Shown: positions 1-6,286, counted from the stretch's first letter. The stretch: 13,258 nucleotides of DNA from Calditrichota bacterium (GCA_008501655.1 QQUK01000367.1:1-13258), one strand, 5' to 3'. Numbers and translations: made by a program. The notes: generated by a model from the letters alone, not told the origin.

Positions 1-29
1 CACCGATTGGGTTGAGTAAAAGTTGAACT

Positions 30-71
30 GTCGGGTTCTTTGTATGCTGTCGCTTACTCCGTGAGCCCGAC
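30..71. repeat. Dispersed palindromic repeat, copy 1
   Basis: Inverted repeat with arms GTCGGGTTC (30-38) and GAGCCCGAC (63-71), one mismatch, separated by 24 bases. The same arms with the same 24-base spacing and a shared internal TCGCTTACTC occur at 5160-5201, so this is one member of an intergenic repeat family rather than a chance hairpin. It lies about 60 bases upstream of the lipoprotein gene. Confidence 0.75.
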
Positions 72-129
72 CTAGTTTGTCTGTATCAGATAATCAACTT
101 TGGCAAATGTATTGTGTGAGGTTTAAGAA

Positions 130-552
130 ATGATAAAACTAATCTGCTTAGTTCTAACCTTATCTTTGTTTGGTTGTGGCGATTTATATTTCACACAAGA
201 GATTGAAAAGAACGATATGTATGGTACATTTATACCGATGTATAATAAAGTTTACAGAGAAAAAATTATTATTAATAATGATTCAATATATTATCATATT
301 ATAGAGGTAGATAGCGGCATTAATCTTATAGATACATCAATTTGGTCATTTAAAGAGATAGATGGAGTTTATAAAGTTGATTTTACAAATTATCGTGTTA
401 TGAACAGTTTCAGATTTGAATGCGACTTAAATTATCAAGATGGTGATTCAGTTTCTTATTTTGTTGATTTATATTGTTCAGCATCAAAAATGTTTAATCA
501 TTTTGAGCTGATAGCCTGTAGAAGTTATCTAACTTTGAAGAAAATAGACTAA
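130..552 (+). CDS. Predicted small lipoprotein of unknown function
   Basis: A 140-residue protein that I do not recognise. The N terminus reads as a lipoprotein signal: Lys3, a hydrophobic stretch, then a lipobox-like LFGC with Cys16 as the likely lipidated residue (Phe at -2 is less usual). The mature part is rich in Tyr, Asp, Asn and Ile, has no further membrane segment, and looks like a beta-rich periplasmic or outer-membrane-attached domain. A GAGG stretch about nine bases before the ATG could serve as ribosome binding site. Base composition is markedly AT-rich compared with the nuo genes to the right. No neighbour gives a functional hint; it is not clearly in an operon with the following membrane protein, 89 bases away. 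The lipoprotein call is moderately sure and the function is open. Confidence 0.6.
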   Translation: MIKLICLVLTLSLFGCGDLYFTQEIEKNDMYGTFIPMYNKVYREKIIINNDSIYYHIIEVDSGINLIDTSIWSFKEIDGVYKVDFTNYRVMNSFRFECDLNYQDGDSVSYFVDLYCSASKMFNHFELIACRSYLTLKKID

Positions 553-641
553 CTGAGTAACTTATCCCATGAATTCTGGGAGCAGATATCTGCAATAAAA
601 ACAATGTTTACTTTTTCTAAATCAATGTTTATCTTCCTTTT

Positions 642-2648
642 ATGAAAGTGAAGATACAATATATTGGTTTGACATTATTTATGATTTCTCTTTCTGTTTT
701 TACCCTGTTTAGTTTCTTTCCGTCAGGTAGAGTTTGGGGATTTAATATCTGGGCATATATGTCAAACGTTGTTCCAATTGGTATAGTAGTTTCAGCATTG
801 TTGTTAGCTTTATTCGTAAATTTCTACGCTGATCGTCTGTATTTTAGTTTCACCAAGAAAATGTTTATTATATCAACAGTTGTTACTTCATTTCTGTTCT
901 TCGGTTCATTTCTTCTATTGCGAGTTCGAACATTATTTTTAGGTGACGGATATACAATTTTATCATTACTGTCCTCCGGTAATCCGTTGATTGAAAAGAA
1001 ACGTCAGCTATTAGAATCTTATTCTCATATATATCTTTACAAACTAATTGGAGCTGGTGGACTATCGGATGCTTTATTCACATACCAGCTTATATCATGG
1101 TTTGCTGGGTTGTTATTTATCGGAGTGGCATTGTATGCATCTGTGAAAATGTTTGAGTCTTACATTGAGAAACTTCTATTCTTTTTAGGTTTAATTTCAT
1201 CTGGTTTTATCTTTTTATTTTTTGGGTATGTAGAACATTATTCACTGTTTGCACTAACGATGCTGATATGTACTGTGGTTTCAGTACTGATCCTTAAAGA
1301 TAATCTATCCAGATGGATAATCGTTCCTTTGACATTACTTGCATGTCTCACCCATATATTCGGTGTCTCATTAATTCCGCCAATGATTTACATTTTGTTT
1401 ATGAATACCAAACTCGAAACATTGTTTAATAAACAAAATGCAATTCGAAAAAGCATAATTCTCGGTGTTCCGGTTATACTCTTTACAGTGTTAGTTGTTT
1501 ATTATTATAAAAGTGATTATTTTTTCCAGATATCTTTAGTGCCGATTGTTGAAAACAGATTAACACAAGAAGGGTATACACTATTCTCAATCAGCCATCT
1601 TTTGGATATGCTCAACCTTCTATTTTTACTCATTCCGGGTTTTTTGATTTTGGCTATCTCAGTTCTCTTTTCAAAACCGAAGAGAATATTTAGTCAGAAA
1701 ATTTATCAGCTTGCTTTGATAACTGTGCTTTCAACTTTCGGTTTGGCGTTTATTTTCGACCCAAAGTTGGGAATGCCCCGCGACTGGGATCTTTTTGCAT
1801 TCTGGGGAATCCCCTTATCGTTTTTCTTATATTATTTTGTTATTAAGCAATTCAAACAAAAAGCTGTTGTGCACGTTCTTTTGTCGGTGATTCTTGGTTT
1901 TTCGATTTTAATCCCCAGAGCATATTCATTTACTCAGGATGATACAGCTATTACACATTTCAGAAATTATCTTTATCTGGATAAAGTTAAAAATAGAAAC
2001 TCGTGGATTTTATTAGAAAATTATTATAAGGAAAAAGATGACTCTTTGAAAACTGACGAGGTTCATACAGAATGGAAATCTAATTTTCCTGAGGAAGTCA
2101 TGATGAAGCAGGCAAACGATCTGTTGTTTAACCAGAGAAATCCGAATGCTGCTATGAGATTACTGTATGATATTTTAGAAGTAAACCCAACATATCCAGA
2201 TGCCTATGCTTTTTTAGGATTCTATTATTTACAAACTCAACAATATGATTCGGCAATTACTTTGTTGAGACTTTCAGATGCATTAAGTCCGAACAGAGCA
2301 AATAACATTGATAATTTAGGCAGGGCTTATCACTCTAAAAAAGATTACTCAAATGCAATGAAGTATTATCAGTTATCAAATTATCTTGATAGCGCAAATT
2401 ATATCTATAAGTATAATATTGCAAGGCTTTACCAGGAACTTGGTGATATGGAAAATTATCATAATTATCTAAAAAAATCAGCATCATTAGATGGTTCACT
2501 AGATTTGATAAAAAAAGAACTCATTCAATCGCATTTGAGAAGATCAGAGATTGCAGAAGTCAAAATGATAATTCAAAACAACGAGTCTTTGAAACAAGAT
2601 ACATTGTTCATCAATAAACTTGAATCTCTCTTGGGTATTAAATTTTAA
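642..2648 (+). CDS. Polytopic membrane protein with C-terminal TPR domain (GT-C glycosyltransferase-like)
   Basis: A 668-residue protein in two parts. Residues about 5-430 hold roughly twelve hydrophobic helices. The first large loop carries an LGDGY motif near residue 100, and a conserved-looking PKLGMPRDWDLF stretch lies near 374-385. Residues about 485-620 form three to four TPR-like helix pairs (motifs such as AYAFLGFYYLQTQQYDSAI and NIDNLGRAYHSKKDYSNAM). A membrane half with an acidic first loop followed by TPRs resembles GT-C-fold glycosyltransferases of the TMTC/O-mannosyltransferase type, which transfer sugars from lipid carriers on the outer face of the membrane; this resemblance is architectural and no catalytic residue is proven. 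The start is the only in-frame ATG before the first helix, but no Shine-Dalgarno sequence precedes it. AT-rich like the gene before it. Confidence 0.7.
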   Translation: MKVKIQYIGLTLFMISLSVFTLFSFFPSGRVWGFNIWAYMSNVVPIGIVVSALLLALFVNFYADRLYFSFTKKMFIISTVVTSFLFFGSFLLLRVRTLFLGDGYTILSLLSSGNPLIEKKRQLLESYSHIYLYKLIGAGGLSDALFTYQLISWFAGLLFIGVALYASVKMFESYIEKLLFFLGLISSGFIFLFFGYVEHYSLFALTMLICTVVSVLILKDNLSRWIIVPLTLLACLTHIFGVSLIPPMIYILFMNTKLETLFNKQNAIRKSIILGVPVILFTVLVVYYYKSDYFFQISLVPIVENRLTQEGYTLFSISHLLDMLNLLFLLIPGFLILAISVLFSKPKRIFSQKIYQLALITVLSTFGLAFIFDPKLGMPRDWDLFAFWGIPLSFFLYYFVIKQFKQKAVVHVLLSVILGFSILIPRAYSFTQDDTAITHFRNYLYLDKVKNRNSWILLENYYKEKDDSLKTDEVHTEWKSNFPEEVMMKQANDLLFNQRNPNAAMRLLYDILEVNPTYPDAYAFLGFYYLQTQQYDSAITLLRLSDALSPNRANNIDNLGRAYHSKKDYSNAMKYYQLSNYLDSANYIYKYNIARLYQELGDMENYHNYLKKSASLDGSLDLIKKELIQSHLRRSEIAEVKMIIQNNESLKQDTLFINKLESLLGIKF

Positions 2649-2697
2649 ATAATTATAGTAGCAATAAAAAATGACTTGATAATATTTAAAAAATATA

Positions 2698-2770
2698 TCA
2701 GGTTCATACAAAGTTGTTTTTTTACTCTGTAAACCTGACCTGTTTTATTTGACAGGGCAATGCCCTGTCA
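2698..2770. repeat. Dispersed palindromic repeat, copy 2 (two hairpins)
   Basis: Two consecutive inverted repeats between convergent genes. The first has arms TCAGGTT (2698-2704) and AACCTGA (2732-2738). The second is a perfect hairpin, TGACAGGGC (2750-2758) and GCCCTGTCA (2762-2770), with a 3-base loop. The layout, a (T/G)C(A/G)GGTT palindrome, then CCT, then a GACAG/CTGTC hairpin, parallels the array at 5160-5757. There is no T-run on the correct side of the hairpin for either gene, so an intrinsic terminator role is not supported. Confidence 0.65.
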
Positions 2771-2781
2771 GTACAGTTGAT

Positions 2782-2967
2782 CTATACATACTCAGCTTCC
2801 ATCTCTTCGATTTCAGCCAGTTTGACCGTTTCTAACAATTCTCGTTTGTTTACTTTATTCCGGAAAAGCTCATCTTCCAGTATCTCTTTTTTGAATTTTT
2901 TGATCGGTTTTGATTTGTTCTTTTTTGAGTTAACTTTTTTTAAGTACTTTTGTTTTTTGTAGCCCAT
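2782..2967 (-). CDS. Small basic protein of unknown function
   Basis: A 61-residue protein on the minus strand. The first 30 residues are extremely Lys-rich (KKQKYLKKVNSKKNKSKP and so on), followed by an amphipathic, acidic C-terminal helix ending in EIEEMEAEYV. A GGAGAA ribosome binding site lies eight to nine bases upstream of the ATG on the minus strand, which supports this strand over the equally long plus-strand reading frame of Ser/Phe-rich composition. The charge pattern would suit an RNA- or DNA-associated protein, but no family is recognised. It faces the large TPR membrane gene tail to tail and lies 24 bases after a possible second small basic reading frame. Confidence 0.5.
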   Translation of the reverse strand: MGYKKQKYLKKVNSKKNKSKPIKKFKKEILEDELFRNKVNKRELLETVKLAEIEEMEAEYV

Positions 2968-2991
2968 GATTCAACTTCTCCGAAAATTTAA

Positions 2992-3120
2992 TTACCTTCC
3001 TGAATATCTGAATTGTCTATTAAAATTATCGGACTGCAGATTTTGATATTTACTGTTTCTCCTCTTTTGACTCCTTTTTGTATAAAATTTACGCTCTTTC
3101 TGGATGTATTCTCTTTGCAT
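2992..3120 (-). CDS. Possible very small basic protein
   Basis: A minus-strand reading frame of 42 codons. Its product is rich in Arg, Lys, Gln, Asn, Ser and Tyr (it starts MQREYIQKERKFYTKRSQK) and ends 24 bases before the start of the next small basic gene. The frame stays open about 16 codons further upstream without a start codon. No convincing ribosome binding site is seen. An overlapping frame, 2988-3149 minus (53 codons), is the alternative. The protein-like, strongly basic composition and the same-strand neighbour are the only support, so this is a low-confidence call. Confidence 0.25.
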   Translation of the reverse strand: MQREYIQKERKFYTKRSQKRRNSKYQNLQSDNFNRQFRYSGR

Positions 3121-3270
3121 ATATGTCTGTTTTGATTCACTCTCTGCATTTTGTTTCGTCTTTAGATTTTATGGATAAAATGACTCTCTATTGGGGTTTT
3201 GAAATTACAACCTGTTGCTATAAAACAATATAACATCTTAAATTATTCTCATTTTGAAAAATTTTCCAAC

Positions 3271-3286
3271 TGGCACCGCCGTTGCA
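3271..3286 (+). promoter_or_regulatory. Sigma-54 (RpoN) promoter, -24/-12 elements
   Basis: TGGCAC at 3271-3276, five bases, then TTGCA at 3282-3286. The invariant GG (3272-3273) and GC (3284-3285) dinucleotides are exactly ten bases apart, as the RpoN consensus requires. Transcription would start near 3297, giving a leader of about 30 bases that contains the GGAG ribosome binding site of the gene at 3329. An enhancer-binding activator would be needed. The rest of the stretch 2968-3328 is AT-rich and, apart from the possible small minus-strand gene, shows nothing else I can name. Confidence 0.8.
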
Positions 3287-3328
3287 GTATCTGATTGCAG
3301 ATAGAATAAACTGAAAGTAGGAGAGTTT

Positions 3329-3952
3329 ATGTTAGAAGGCAGATATCAACGAGGATTTTCACAAGAGAGATTAGAACATACCCATGACCCCAAAGTCCGT
3401 TCGGATGAACATGGTCATTATATCATGACTCTTTCAGAAAACAGTAAAGTATATTTTGATGATTATTATCGTTTTTTAGAATTAACATATGCTAACGCCC
3501 AGAATGAAAAAGCAAGAGTTGCTCAGAGACTTGCTGATTTAGACCCGGAATATACCGAATCTATCGCTTTTTTCCGCGCCAAAGCGGTTATTGTCGACCT
3601 TTTGATGAGAAATATCCGCCGCTTTTATACTGATGGTGCCAATTTAGGTATAATAATGACTCCCTGGTGTTTTGGTACGGTAATGCTTGAAAAAATAGAG
3701 GTTTACCGCGACAGAATCAGCAAAGGTGAGGTAAACGACGCCAATATACCTGATTATCCGTTTTATGTAGTCAATTATATGGATGAAATCTATAAATCTA
3801 CTCTTTTAGAACTGTTTAATTTCCCTGAAAAAGCATTCCAAATGCGCTGGCAGTACTCAGAATTATTGAAAAAATACTCAAAAATGTTGACTTCAATAAC
3901 ATCCTCTTTGAACTCTGTCATGAGTTCAATAAAAAATTTCAATACTCAATAA
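3329..3952 (+). CDS. Hypothetical protein under sigma-54 control
   Basis: A 207-residue protein that I do not recognise. It has no signal peptide or clear membrane segment. The N-terminal 40 residues are polar, with several His (EHTHDPK, DEHGHY). Residues about 42-100 look helical (YYRFLELTYANAQNEKARVAQRL and following), the middle has an aromatic/Pro segment (IIMTPWCFG, IPDYPFYVVNY), and the C terminus from about 160 is a long helix ending in a Ser-rich tail. The start is well supported: GTAGGAGAG sits a few bases before the ATG. It is a single-gene unit, with a perfect sigma-54 promoter about 45 bases upstream and an intrinsic terminator right after it. Sigma-54 control and the neighbouring HD-GYP gene would fit a role in motility, surface or nitrogen/stress response, but the sequence does not choose between these. 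Confidence 0.75.
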   Translation: MLEGRYQRGFSQERLEHTHDPKVRSDEHGHYIMTLSENSKVYFDDYYRFLELTYANAQNEKARVAQRLADLDPEYTESIAFFRAKAVIVDLLMRNIRRFYTDGANLGIIMTPWCFGTVMLEKIEVYRDRISKGEVNDANIPDYPFYVVNYMDEIYKSTLLELFNFPEKAFQMRWQYSELLKKYSKMLTSITSSLNSVMSSIKNFNTQ

Positions 3953-3986
3953 GGTTTTCCGACCTTATTATTGCTCCCTCCTACAG

Positions 3987-4017
3987 AACCCCTCGATTCT
4001 CTCGAGGGGTTTTTTTT
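3987..4017 (+). terminator. Intrinsic terminator
   Basis: Perfect stem AACCCCTCGA (3987-3996) with TCGAGGGGTT (4002-4011), loop TTCTC, running into an eight-T tract (4010-4017). A smaller hairpin, TAAGGT/ACCTTA (3950-3967), overlaps the stop codon just before it. It ends transcription of the gene at 3329 and separates it from the HD-GYP gene. Confidence 0.92.
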
Positions 4018-4039
4018 ATTGAATTAAATCAACTAACTT

Positions 4040-4047
4040 GCCGATAG
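4040..4047 (+). promoter_or_regulatory. Possible sigma-28 (FliA)-like -10 element
   Basis: GCCGATAG matches seven of eight bases of the flagellar sigma-28 -10 consensus GCCGATAA. It lies 37 bases before the ATG of the HD-GYP gene. The -35 side is weak: TAAA occurs at 4025-4028, which is four bases closer than the usual spacing. This could be a chance match. Confidence 0.3.
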
Positions 4048-4084
4048 TATAAGAGATAGGCGGATTTCCGCGGGACAGATATTG

Positions 4085-5068
4085 ATGACTATACAAAAAA
4101 CGACAACAACTACAGAACAGAAATTTATGCCGGTACAACTTGATGCCATTCGGGTTGATTCGGTCTTAAGTTTTGATGTATTTATTAATGTTAATAACAA
4201 TCTTGTATTATACCGGTCTGCCGATCTTCCTTTTACTGAACGAACCAAACAAAAATTGATAGAAAATAATGTCGACAAGGTTTATATCACCACCGACAGC
4301 AGAGAAAAATATCAGTCATATATCGAAAAAAATCTGAACAAAATTCTCCATGACCCTAAAATCGCTGAAGAAAAACGTGCCGGTATTCTTTATGAAACAT
4401 CTACAAATCTTGTACAGGATATTTTAAGCCGGCCGACCTATGGCGAAAATATCAAACGTTCAAAAGACCTTGTCGAAAACACCGTCGGCTATATTCTCAA
4501 AGGGCAGGAAGCGTTTCATTCACTCTTAAAAATTACATCGTTTGATTATTATACCTATACCCATTCAGTAAATGTCTGTACATTTTCAATAGCCCTTGCC
4601 CAGCAGATGGGTTTTTATGACCAGGAGTTTCTCTTTGAACTTGGCGTAGGTGCATTGCTTCATGATGTCGGAAAATCAAAAATCTCTGAACGTATATTAA
4701 ACAAACGGGCAGCTCTCAATTCTATCGAGCTTGAAATCATGAAAAAACATCCCAAGTGGGGTGTAGATATCCTGACGGAAACCGATGATATTCCGGAAGC
4801 ATCATACTATCCTATATTACAGCACCATGAAAGAGGCGACCGCTCCGGTTATCCGAACGGTCTTGCTTTAAATGAAATGCATATCTTTTCAAAGATAGTT
4901 TCTATCGCTGATTCATTTGATGCCATGACAACCGAACGGGTTTACCAACGGGCAGTTGACACATTCCCGGCTTTGAAGATGATGTTTACTATCAACGGTG
5001 CTTATGATGATATCGCACTCAAAGCATTTGTCGAACTTATGGGTCCCAAAGGGCTCAGCGCACTTTAA
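4085..5068 (+). CDS. HD-GYP domain protein, probable cyclic-di-GMP phosphodiesterase
   Basis: A 327-residue cytoplasmic protein. HD-GYP enzymes hydrolyse cyclic-di-GMP and so control motility, adhesion and secretion. Residues 1-90 form an N-terminal domain of the kind often found before HD-GYP (PVQLDAIRVDSVLSFDVFI and VDKVYIT). Residues about 135-325 are the catalytic domain: His160 (THSVN), the HD pair His193-Asp194 with Lys197 (LLHDVGK), His222 (KKHPKWG), His247-His248 (HHE), GYP at 255-257 and the Asp276/Asp279 segment (IADSFDAMTTERVY). All expected metal ligands are present. The usual DGSGYP reads DRSGYP, with Arg253 for Gly. ATG at 4085 is preferred over the adjoining TTG at 4082. No transmembrane or receiver domain is seen, so the input signal is unknown. 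The upstream terminator makes it a separate transcription unit. Confidence 0.88.
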   Translation: MTIQKTTTTTEQKFMPVQLDAIRVDSVLSFDVFINVNNNLVLYRSADLPFTERTKQKLIENNVDKVYITTDSREKYQSYIEKNLNKILHDPKIAEEKRAGILYETSTNLVQDILSRPTYGENIKRSKDLVENTVGYILKGQEAFHSLLKITSFDYYTYTHSVNVCTFSIALAQQMGFYDQEFLFELGVGALLHDVGKSKISERILNKRAALNSIELEIMKKHPKWGVDILTETDDIPEASYYPILQHHERGDRSGYPNGLALNEMHIFSKIVSIADSFDAMTTERVYQRAVDTFPALKMMFTINGAYDDIALKAFVELMGPKGLSAL

Positions 5069-5118
5069 AATTTCATCCCTGACAACTACATAGCTCATAA
5101 AATATTAAGCGAACTCCT

Positions 5119-5136
5119 CTCCTGCAAAGGCAGGAG
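5119..5136. repeat. Short palindromic element after the HD-GYP gene
   Basis: Perfect hairpin CTCCTGC (5119-5125) / GCAGGAG (5130-5136) with loop AAAG, about 50 bases after the HD-GYP stop. It begins the repeat-rich block. It has no T-tract, so a terminator role is uncertain. Confidence 0.6.
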
Positions 5137-5159
5137 TCTCATATGAAGTGTGACAGATT

Positions 5160-5201
5160 GTCGGGTTCTTCGCTCGCTATCGCTTACTCAGGGAACCCGA
5201 C
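5160..5201. repeat. Dispersed palindromic repeat, copy 3
   Basis: Perfect 9-base arms GTCGGGTTC (5160-5168) and GAACCCGAC (5193-5201) separated by 24 bases, the same geometry and partly the same interior sequence as copy 1 at 30-71. Its right arm is also the left end of the tandem repeat that follows. Confidence 0.8.
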
Positions 5202-5419
5202 CTACAAGCTGACAGTGCAAGAAGGGGCAGACGATGGCGTCTGTCGCCCACGAAAAAGTCCACTTCGTCAAGCTCAGGATGACTTTTTAAACAATGTCAT
5301 TCCTGACTTGCTCAGGAATCCAGTTTCGGATAAGTCTCAAAAGTGTGCAAGTCAGACATCCCTGTCTGCCGGTGATTGTCGGGTTTCTCGACATTGAACT
5401 CTCTTGAGTTCAATACAAC
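5192..5419. repeat. Tandem palindrome-rich repeat, unit 1 (228 bp)
   Basis: First unit of a direct tandem duplication, beginning GGAACCCGACCTAC. It contains a chain of hairpins: CAGACG/CGTCTG; AAAAAGTC (5253-5260) / GACTTTTT (5281-5288); ATTCCTG (5299-5305) / CAGGAAT (5313-5319) with loop ACTTGCT; CAGACA (5353-5358) / TGTCTG (5363-5368); and an outer GTCGGGTT (5378-5385) ... AACCCGAC pair enclosing ATTGAACTC (5393-5401) / GAGTTCAAT (5406-5414) with loop TCTT. Reading frames through it have no ribosome binding site and are not believed to be genes. Confidence 0.9.
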
Positions 5420-5646
5420 GGAACCCGACCTACAAGCTGACAGTGCAAGAAGGGGCAGACGATGGCGTCTGTCGCCCACGAAAAAGTCCACTTCGTCAAG
5501 CTCAGGATGACTTTTTAAACAATGTCATTCCTGCGAACGCAGGAATCCAGTTTCGGATAAGTCTCAAAAGTGTGCAAGTCAGACATCCCTGTCTGCCGGT
5601 GATTGTCGGGTTTCTCGACATTGAACTCTGTCGAGTTCAATACAAC
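5420..5646. repeat. Tandem palindrome-rich repeat, unit 2 (227 bp)
   Basis: Second unit, identical to unit 1 by eye except in two hairpin loops. ATTCCTG...CAGGAAT now encloses CGAACG instead of ACTTGCT (5527-5546, becoming a longer stem ATTCCTGCG/CGCAGGAAT). ATTGAACTC...GAGTTCAAT encloses TGTC instead of TCTT. This looks like a recent duplication with change confined to loops. Confidence 0.9.
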
Positions 5647-5763
5647 GGAACCCGAACTACGAAATAAATACTGTCAGGCGAGACGCCTGACAGCACAGGT
5701 AATTACAACGGAACCCGACTTACGGAAATAAATACTGTCAGACGTCCCGCTTGACAGCACAGA
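5647..5763. repeat. Two short degenerate repeat units (about 63 bp each)
   Basis: Units starting at 5647 and 5710 share GGAACCCGA(A/C)(C/T)TACG, then AAATAAATACTGTCAG, a hairpin and GACAGCACAG. In the first, the hairpin is perfect: CTGTCAGGCG (5671-5680) / CGCCTGACAG (5684-5693). In the second (5735-5757) the outer six pairs are kept and the interior has two mismatches. They resemble the left end of the longer units with the interior missing. The remaining bases to the ridA start show nothing further. Confidence 0.8.
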
Positions 5764-5848
5764 CATACACTTTACTTCAAGCACAACACAGAAAAAACTT
5801 GATTACTACTCACAATCTCCTTTGATTGCTTTTAACTTAGGAGGTTTT

Positions 5849-6232
5849 ATGAAAAACGTTATCAAAACAGACAATGCCCCTCAGGCAATCGGTCCTTATT
5901 CTCAGGCAATCAAAGTAAAATGCGGTGAGATGGTTTATGTTTCCGGGAATATCCCTCTTAACCCAAAAACAATGGAGCTGGTTGGCTTAACCGCAGCTGA
6001 ACAGTGTAAACAGGTGATGAGCAACCTCAAAGGTGTCCTTGCTGCAGCCGGTGCCGGGTTTGAGAATGTTGTCAAAACGACGATTTACTTGAAAGATATG
6101 AACGACTTCGCAAGTGTTAATGAAATCTATGCCTCCAATTTTTCCGATGACCCGCCCGCCCGGGCGACAGTCGAAGTCAGCCGACTTCCAATGGATGTTC
6201 TTGTTGAAATCGATGCAATTGCAGTTTTATAG
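5849..6232 (+). CDS. ridA: RidA family 2-iminobutanoate/2-iminopropanoate deaminase
   Basis: RidA hydrolyses reactive enamine/imine intermediates released by PLP enzymes such as threonine dehydratase, protecting other PLP enzymes in the cytoplasm. With ATG at 5849 the protein has 127 residues, the normal family length. The key residues fall at the same numbers as in E. coli RidA: Tyr17 (GPYSQA), Arg105 (PPARATVEVSRLP) and Glu120 (VEIDAIAVL). The family signature around Arg105 is intact, which favours the deaminase (RidA proper) subfamily. The start is fixed by AGGAGG at 5839-5844, four bases before the ATG; an in-frame TTG at 5822 would only add an untypical extension. It stands alone between the repeat block and the bc-complex operon, 101 bases before the Rieske gene. 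Confidence 0.95.
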   Translation: MKNVIKTDNAPQAIGPYSQAIKVKCGEMVYVSGNIPLNPKTMELVGLTAAEQCKQVMSNLKGVLAAAGAGFENVVKTTIYLKDMNDFASVNEIYASNFSDDPPARATVEVSRLPMDVLVEIDAIAVL

Positions 6233-6258
6233 ATATTGTTTGATATAAGTCAATGACT

Positions 6259-6286
6259 TTGATATTATATAGTTATTTCATACAAT
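6259..6286 (+). promoter_or_regulatory. Probable sigma-70 promoter of the bc-complex operon
   Basis: TTGATA (6259-6264, five of six -35 bases) and TACAAT (6281-6286, five of six -10 bases) are 16 bases apart. Transcription would start near 6293, about 40 bases before the Rieske start codon. It is found by eye in an AT-rich gap, so chance cannot be excluded. Confidence 0.45.

Noticed and set aside
99..115. TTTGGCA...TTGT resembling a sigma-54 promoter before the lipoprotein gene
   Set aside because: The -12 element has GT instead of the nearly invariant GC, and the start would fall about three bases before the ATG, downstream of the ribosome binding site.
582..593. Perfect 12-base palindrome GCAGATATCTGC before the membrane protein gene
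   Set aside because: A single short palindrome with no second copy or promoter context; too little to call an operator.
2750..2770. Strong hairpin as a bidirectional terminator between convergent genes
   Set aside because: No T-tract follows the stem in either transcription direction; it fits better as a member of the repeat family.
2777..2962. Plus-strand frame of 61 codons opposite the small basic gene
   Set aside because: Low-complexity Ser/Phe composition and no ribosome binding site; the minus-strand frame has GGAGAA at the right distance.
2988..3149. Alternative 53-codon minus-strand frame overlapping the possible 42-codon frame
   Set aside because: Less protein-like composition and no ribosome binding site; noted only as an alternative reading of the same stretch.
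5143..5397. Open reading frame of 84 codons through the repeat block
   Set aside because: It lies wholly in palindromic repeat DNA, has no ribosome binding site, and its product simply translates the repeats. Frames of this kind (with NVIPDLLRNP-like peptides) are commonly spurious.
5404..5667. Open reading frame of 87 codons in the second tandem unit
   Set aside because: It translates the same repeat as the frame before it (with NVIPANAGIQ), lacks a start signal, and diverges only where hairpin loops differ.
5192..5763. CRISPR array
   Set aside because: Units are two long near-identical tandem copies plus two short ones, with internal palindromes and no short repeats separated by unique spacers; no cas gene is present.
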